In this document: one piece after another, positions 58,669 through 64,000 of the stretch
How the letters are laid out: every line of letters begins with the position of its first letter
How positions within the stretch are numbered: the first letter of the stretch is position 1
NCBI GenBank assembly: GCA_014904985.1
Contig: MU128936.1
Coordinates: forward strand, 184,163-248,162
DNA length: 64,000 nt
Direction of reading: 5' to 3'
Origin: Hydnum rufescens UP504
Taxonomy: Eukaryota > Basidiomycota > Agaricomycetes > Cantharellales > Hydnaceae
Program-made: the position numbers and the translations under genes
Notes under the pieces: model-generated
Told to the model about the DNA's origin: nothing
Seen by the model: only the letters and a program-made list of their open reading frames with translations
Database searches by the model: none

Positions 58669-60027
58669 GTCAGTACCTACTCTGCAGAATTGCGCATTCG
58701 CCGTGCTCAATGTAATTTCCATCTAACAGGCTCGAAATGAAGAGAAAGCACAGTATGTACAGGGATCCTTTTGCCCACAGACACTCCACCAAACTCTTGT
58801 CTTTTGTCGAAAGGTCTATGCTGTATCGGTTCCGTGAGGCTAAGGCTGCGGAACTTGGTGTGGCAGGAAGGGGTGATAAACGACCCCGAATGGCCAGTGC
58901 TTGTAAAAGCCTTCGCGATTGTGAGAGATGGCGAGGGGAGATCCTCCGCGAGATCAGTCGTAAAGTCTCTAAAATCCAAGACAGTCAGTTCTCCACTGTG
59001 CTCGTTCGTCATGTGTCCGTTGGGTTGGATGCTAATGCCCGCGTGGTCTATGTAGTGGGTCTGACTGATTATGAGATTCGCGATTTAAACGACGAGATCA
59101 ATAAACTCATGCGCGAAAAGAGGCACTGGGAAAACCAAATCATTGCTCTTGGGGGCGCCAATTATCGACGTAATGTTGCTATGCTCGATAATGAAGGAAA
59201 GGAAGTGCCTGGGACTAAGGGTTACAAGTACGAGTCGCTCAGAATTTCGTCGCTTAAGAACTTATACACATTTACGATAGATATTTCGGTCGTGCCAAGG
59301 ACCTTCCGGGCGTCAAGGAGCTGTTCGACCGCAGCGGTGAGCTCATTGTGCTGATGGCTAAATATTCGCTTAGGCGCCGCGCATTGACAGGATCTATCCT
59401 TTGCAGCTGAAGTGGAGGAGGAAAATAAGGTGGCAACGCATTACCGAAAATATCAGAACCAGGGCCCCTCCTATTATGGTGACCTGGACGAGATGGATGA
59501 CACTCTCCTTGCCTATGAGGTGGAACAAGAGAATAATGGTTGGTGTTTTGTACTGGCTGCTCTGCTTTCGTGCTTATTAATAGTCGTCCTAAGAGTGGGA
59601 GGAGGCATATAAGACGCTAGCAGAAACCCTTGGTCTGGATGCCGACCATGGGATACCTCCGATCCCACGGCCCAACCCAACCCCGCTCTCCGTGGTTACC
59701 TCTCACTCCGAATCGGGGGCGGAGAAACGCAAAGCCATGGAGACTGATGACCCTCCACTGGTGGACACGATTGATAGCGTCCCGACGACACCGGCAACAA
59801 CAACGACAACTAAGCGCCTAAAGACCACGGATGGTCACGACGAGAATGGAGATCAAGGCGATCCGCCGCCAGCTCCAGCCATTCAACTGCCACCCTTGTT
59901 ATCTGTTTTACAACCATCTGACGTTGCCCCACCATCTATGCCAACGAGACAAGATATGGAATCTGTGCTGTTACAATTGCGTAAACGAGCGGTATTGGAG
60001 GAGTATCTCGGGGATAGTAAGACGTGA
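58666..60027 (+). CDS. Pre-mRNA-splicing factor ISY1
   Basis: A component of the Prp19/NineTeen complex of the catalytic spliceosome. Seven exons (58666-58668, 58730-58752, 58814-58983, 59056-59227, 59281-59336, 59407-59538, 59594-60027) sum to 990 nt, 329 residues. After the ATG the product reads ARNEEKAQSMLYRFREAKAA, ISRKVSKIQDMGLTDYEIRD, LNDEINKLMREKRHWENQII, KYFGRAKDLPGVKELFD and EWEEAYKTLAETLGLDADHG, then a Pro/Thr-rich nuclear-type tail. The family always begins MARNEEKAQ. Here the initiator ATG is alone in its coding exon and is followed directly by an intron (gtcagt...ctaacag) before the GCTCGAAATGAA. Confidence 0.94.
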
Positions 60028-60201
60028 ACTTGGTCTTTCATTCCTTGTATTTAATGTATGGTATCTTCGTGGACTTGTGCTGTGTATGATTTCCTCTCAT
60101 GCTGCGTAGTAAAGGTCATGCACAGTCTGCTTGTCTGCGGAGCGTATAGAAATGTCGACCACAATGTACTTAGTCATAATGGGGTTATCATGTCCGATGC
60201 T

Positions 60202-60287
60202 GGTTTCCTGGCCCAATGGTAAGGCGTCTGACTACGATTCTAGTGAATTGTATCAGGAGTTTGTCGGTTCGAGTCCGGCGGAGATCA
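60202..60287 (+). tRNA. tRNA-Arg (anticodon ACG) with 14-nt intron
   Basis: Acceptor GGTTTCC pairs with GGAGATC (two G-T pairs). The D arm is GCC...GGC with the A-box sequence TGGCCCAATGG. The anticodon stem TCTGA / TCAGG encloses CT-ACG-A, a 14-nt intron (ttctagtgaattgt) after position 37, then A. The T arm is GTCGG-TTCGAGT-CCGGC. Discriminator A, then a TTTT terminator three bases later. It lies between ISY1 and the dynein gene on the same strand. Confidence 0.9.
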
Positions 60288-61072
60288 CTTTTGCTCACTC
60301 ACGGCTACAAGTTCAGTGTTATCGCCCCTATATACCGTGCCCGAGGTCACCGTATCCATCTCAACTTGGAGGAAAAGGAGGGTGTACTTTTTCCCACACC
60401 AGCACCCAAAAGGCCATCGCAAAATGCCTTGAACATCCCTTGTTGAGAATCGCGGGGTGCGACCAGACCGGAGCTCATCCAATCGTCAGAGACCTCCGCT
60501 ATCTTACGATTGTCACCCAGTCCTGTCTCAAACCGATCACCCGGTCCAACTTCAAGGGGTTGAAGGAAACCGAGAGACGGTGAACAAATACGAAATCTTT
60601 GGTGGAGCAAGGTGTGGTCTTGTTGCTTTTCACTTGAGTGCTTTCTTGGCTGTTGTGGACGTGGCTAACTACTGTGGATACGAAAAATTCTCCGAGCTCA
60701 GGTGTTTTTCGGCAATAGTAAAGTTGCATGTTCCATATCCCTCGCATGGACGAATATAGATGTTTTATCCTGCGGTTGGATATACAGATTTTAGAGGTGT
60801 ACAAACGTGAAAGCAGATGTTAATCGTTGGTTAATGAAGCCCCGAGTGTACCATAAATATTACCAAATCGGACAAGCCAGGTCCCGGACTTCATCGGTAA
60901 CGATAAGATGACCACCTGGAAAAGAAACGACGGGCTGAACACGCCCGAAGAATGGTGCAAAGTGCTCGCACTATATGTCAACTTGGGGAGGAATGTTATG
61001 CGTGTGGTTCAATATAATCTTTCGGATTGACCCGACTACCAAATACAACACCAGGCGCGCTTTGGGGTCTGC
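60288..61072. other. Intergenic region upstream of the dynein gene
   Basis: This ~785 bp contains the tRNA terminator (cttttgct) at its left end and, presumably, the promoter of the dynein light intermediate chain gene. Two overlapping open frames exist on each strand but none has a domain. Confidence 0.5.
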
Positions 61073-63121
61073 ATGGATCATTCTCGTTCCTCATCACCCG
61101 AACAAAATTTGTGGAGCTCTATCCTAGACTCTGTGTCTTCCAAACGCTCTCTTCCGTCTGGTAATGTCTTGATCCTTGGGGAGCCCTCTAGTGGAAAGTC
61201 TACTTTGGCAAATGCGCTTTTGCAAAAGACTGCCACAGCAGTGCATCATGCTGATGGAGAGTGGAGTGGAAAGACTGATTTTGCCCTTGGGTATGAATGG
61301 GCGAATGTCAAAGAAGAGGGAGAAGAAGGTCTGTCCAATCGTCGTGGATCCAAAGGTCGTTCTTGACATCATTCCTATAAACTCAGATATCGTCGCGCGA
61401 CTATCAGTATACAGTGTCCCCTCCTCGGCTCCCGCTCACTTGTCTCTAATACCTTACTTCCTACCGCCACGAACAAGTTTGCCACATACGCTTATTATGA
61501 TTGTCCTAGATTGGACAAAACCGTGGTCGTTCCTAGAACAATTACATACGTGGCTCGCATGGTCAGAAAGCTGGGTGAACAGCGACAAATCAAGAGACAC
61601 GCAAGTTCTGCGCGAGGAGGGGCGAGATCGGTGTGAGCTCCCTGTCGTGAATATTATTACGCACCATCAAGTAATAAAACCTTGAACAGTACAATCCCAC
61701 CTCCAGCATTATACCGAACCTTCCGCCGCACCAGGATCGGCAGATTCCTTGCCAACGGTGGCTTCATCTCTAAATTCTACGCTTTTGCCTCTCGGACAGG
61801 GAACCTTCAGCCATAATTCCGCCGGGGTCCCAATAATCGTTACATGCACCAAAGCTGATCTTATTGACGACGAAATAGATCCTGGGATAGGGATGGCGAA
61901 GGGAAAAGGTGGGGAATGGGAGGAGAGGACAGACGCGGTGATGCAGGTCCTCCGCACCATCTGTTTGAAGTGTGAGCCAGCTTCTTTCTGTATGGGACTT
62001 TTCTTCTAATAGTTCTCGAAGATGGAGCTGCTTTATTCTATACCACACCACAGCCGGCGACTCTTTCCTACCTGCGACAATACGTCCTTCATTTCCTGTT
62101 CATGCCACCACCACCACCTCCTGATTTTACACCTTTGAAATATCCGTTCCCTTTCACACATCGGCCTAATATTCTGGATCGCGATCGTATTATGGTACCA
62201 GCCGGATGGGACAGTTGGTCGAAGATTGCAATACTTCGTGATGGTTTTGAAGCTTCGCGATGGGCGGAGGCATGGGAGAAGGACATTGAGAATAAAAATG
62301 CACCAGCAGGCGGCGCTAGAGATCTTTTCCGTTCCCTCGTTGGTCACCAACAAGGTCCCAAGGTATTTTTCTTCCTTAAACTATTTACGTCTCTTCCTGT
62401 TTAACAGAACAATATCTTTCGTCAAGGCTGCCCCACTTGGACCTCTTATTGTCACCGAATCGGAGCAAGTATTCCTCGCCAACCATTATGAAAACCTTGC
62501 GAAAGATCGGGATCCGCGCCAGACCTTCCGACAGCCTCAAACTAACGATCCAGCCTCAGGCGGATATGTATCTGGGGCTGGTGTTGTTGGTCCCATGGGA
62601 AGCTCTAGTCTGAGTCTGCCTAGCGTTGAACGCGCAATGATGGAACTCGAGGGTGAAGATGTGGGTGCGAGACTATTAAGAGCCACGGGAGGTGCTGGGC
62701 CACCTCGTAGGGTGAGCCGACTCTCTACTATCAAATACTGTCAGTTGCCATTCACCGAGATCCATTCGTTAATGTTGCTTTGATAGCAGGATACCCGACC
62801 TCCAGGTGGTCCCACACTACCCTCCATTCCGGCCGTCGCGACGAATGTTCTGCAATCTCGAGGCCCACCAGGTGGCGCTACGCCCGTCCCTTCGTCTGGA
62901 GGTGTGACTGTTGGCGCTGGACCAGTGACCGGGGAGGGCCGGTCACAACACGAGGTGCTTCAGAATTTTTCCAGAGTTTGCTTTCGAACCGTGCAGCTGC
63001 AGGCGGAGGAAGTGCCGGGAACGCGCAGGTCACACCACCGCCCTCTGTCACACCACCTCTCCCTAACCCTGTCAATGGTAATGGTAATGCGAATGAGAAT
63101 CACAGTGTAGGAGACTCATGA
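61073..63121 (+). CDS. Cytoplasmic dynein light intermediate chain
   Basis: Links dynein to cargo adaptors; a Ras-like GTPase fold. The P-loop-like motif VLILGEPSSGKSTLANALLQ lies at about residue 35, followed by FALGYEWANVKEE and, after an intron, ARLSVYSVPSSAPAHLSLIP, TLIMIVLDWTKPWSFLEQLH and LREEGRDRLQSHLQHYTEPS. Then come GVPIIVTCTKADLIDDE, ALFYTTPQPATLSYLRQYVL, RDRIMVPAGWDSWSKIAILR, and a disordered Gly/Pro-rich C-terminus with EVLQNFFQSLLSNR ending at 63121. A T is probably missing in the TTTTT run near 62972. Introns follow about 61328, 61633, 61970, 62362 and 62710. Confidence 0.9.
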
Positions 63122-64000
63122 ATGCGCCAAGCACTATTGTAGACTCCCTCCTATATAGAGCTAATACTGTCCCATTAGTCTCTCGGTGTATTCCTTTCTG
63201 TGCTTATACCCCTTCCGTGGTCGTTGGTGCCAACCGCAAAAAATTGCACGCAACGTGTGTGGCGAGTCTCGTCAGATACCTCGATACGCGCGCAAGAAAT
63301 CGATCGATTCATTGGTGAATTCCCATCGATTCATCGGGAACACAATATATGCTCAGTACACGTGCAGTCTCCGTACAATCGTGCAGTATCAGCGCAGGCC
63401 AAAAGGTCAAACTGCTATGTCAGCTGCAACGAAACCGCAGAACCCCAATTATAATGCGCTCATCTCAAAAAGATTGGAATGCGCGTAAGGCCATCCGTAG
63501 TATATTGACCGCCCAAGTCATGAAGCCAAGATGCCATAAGCTAGAAAACTATCAAGATGAAGGTAGTTCTGCGCACGAGCGGAGTCTCAAACTTATAGCC
63601 TGGGCCATTGTTGAGCACCCCGCACGGCCCCGGTTGGGGTGGGGTCTTCCCGACGAAGCGGACACAGGGACATGAGGGTAGAGTCTCAGGAATCTCATCG
63701 GCCAGTGTCGCTCCTCTAGACACGTTGTGGAGGTAGGAGCGACAATCAGATAACTGCAATCGTCATGGTGGACGGTATCCGAGTGTGATGTTTAGGCATG
63801 CGTATACTGTGCATATATACGAATCACGATTTGGCTCAATCTTTTAGGCTAGGCCCGTGTTTGACAAGTTTTGTTATTTGGATTGATAATACTGAGACGG
63901 CAAGGGCGATATTGCGTGCCTTGCTCGAGGTAGCCAATAGGTGAAAGCTTGCTCAGAAATCATGCCACTCCCTCGGCTACGGACTTCGTTGCCCCATCAA
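63122..64000. other. Unannotated right end of the window
   Basis: No conserved coding signal, RNA gene or repeat is seen in this ~880 bp. The longest open frames (plus strand to ~63,675, minus strand 63,541-63,759) have no recognisable motif and show no splice pattern. Confidence 0.5.

Noticed and set aside
60131..60583. 150-codon plus-strand frame
   Set aside because: It runs straight through the tRNA-Arg gene and has no domain.
1..64000. CRISPR array, prophage, integron or bacterial operon
   Set aside because: No regularly spaced repeats and no bacterial gene organisation; introns and families are eukaryotic throughout.

Overview
This window is nuclear DNA from a filamentous basidiomycete, most likely an Agaricomycete. 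The signs are compact protein-coding genes on both strands with many 48-70 nt GT..AG introns, several exons of only 3-30 nt, families expanded in Agaricomycetes (DUF6534 seven-helix proteins, DUF6593), an LTR-retrotransposon remnant, and housekeeping genes of unmistakable fungal type. I cannot name the species; a Cantharellales-like fungus is a guess from the micro-exon style only.

Layout. Positions 1-9,100 are repeat-rich and decayed: two ~2.0 kb direct repeats (1-2001 and 5713-7725), each holding a degenerate DUF6534-like gene on the minus strand, separated by ~3.7 kb. That spacer holds an LTR with its polypurine tract and a broken antisense Cys-rich gene. A decayed auxilin-like (J-domain) pseudogene follows. 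Positions 9,083-11,063 hold no gene I can support. From 11,064 to 63,121 the window is a dense run of conserved genes: class I histone deacetylase, Nup192/205, mitochondrial methionine aminopeptidase, aldehyde dehydrogenase, AlkB-like dioxygenase, SAP18, a NADAR-domain protein, NEDD8/Rub1, a LARP7/Pof8-type La protein, CDK8, a CCCH/FG nucleoporin (NUP42-like), TTC27/Emw1, DUF6593, EMC6, aspartate-semialdehyde dehydrogenase, a Boi-type SH3-SAM-PH-CH scaffold, mitoribosomal uL13, exosome subunit Rrp43, SMC5, an orphan, the U5 40K WD40 protein, a third DUF6534 gene, ISY1, an intron-containing tRNA-Arg(ACG), and dynein light intermediate chain.

Themes. Many genes are divergently paired with very short gaps between start codons (34, 51, 61 and 61 bp). 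Nuclear gene-expression functions are common: HDAC and SAP18 (deacetylase complexes), CDK8 (Mediator), Nup192 and NUP42 (nuclear pore), ISY1 and U5-40K (spliceosome), Rrp43 (exosome), LARP7/Pof8 (telomerase or snRNA RNP). I regard this as a housekeeping neighbourhood, not a functional operon.

Quality note. About half of the genes have exon models that splice to exact multiples of three (ALDH, MetAP, ISY1, Rrp43, EMC6, NEDD8, SAP18, ASADH, uL13, DUF6593). The others each carry one to five single-base frame breaks, mostly in short homopolymers and mostly apparent deletions, inside otherwise well-conserved proteins. Residual sequencing or assembly indels are the simplest explanation. Genuine decay applies only to the first 9 kb. 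I found no convincing wholly new system. The most interesting observations are the micro-exons, the very short bidirectional spacers, and the retroelement-associated antisense gene.
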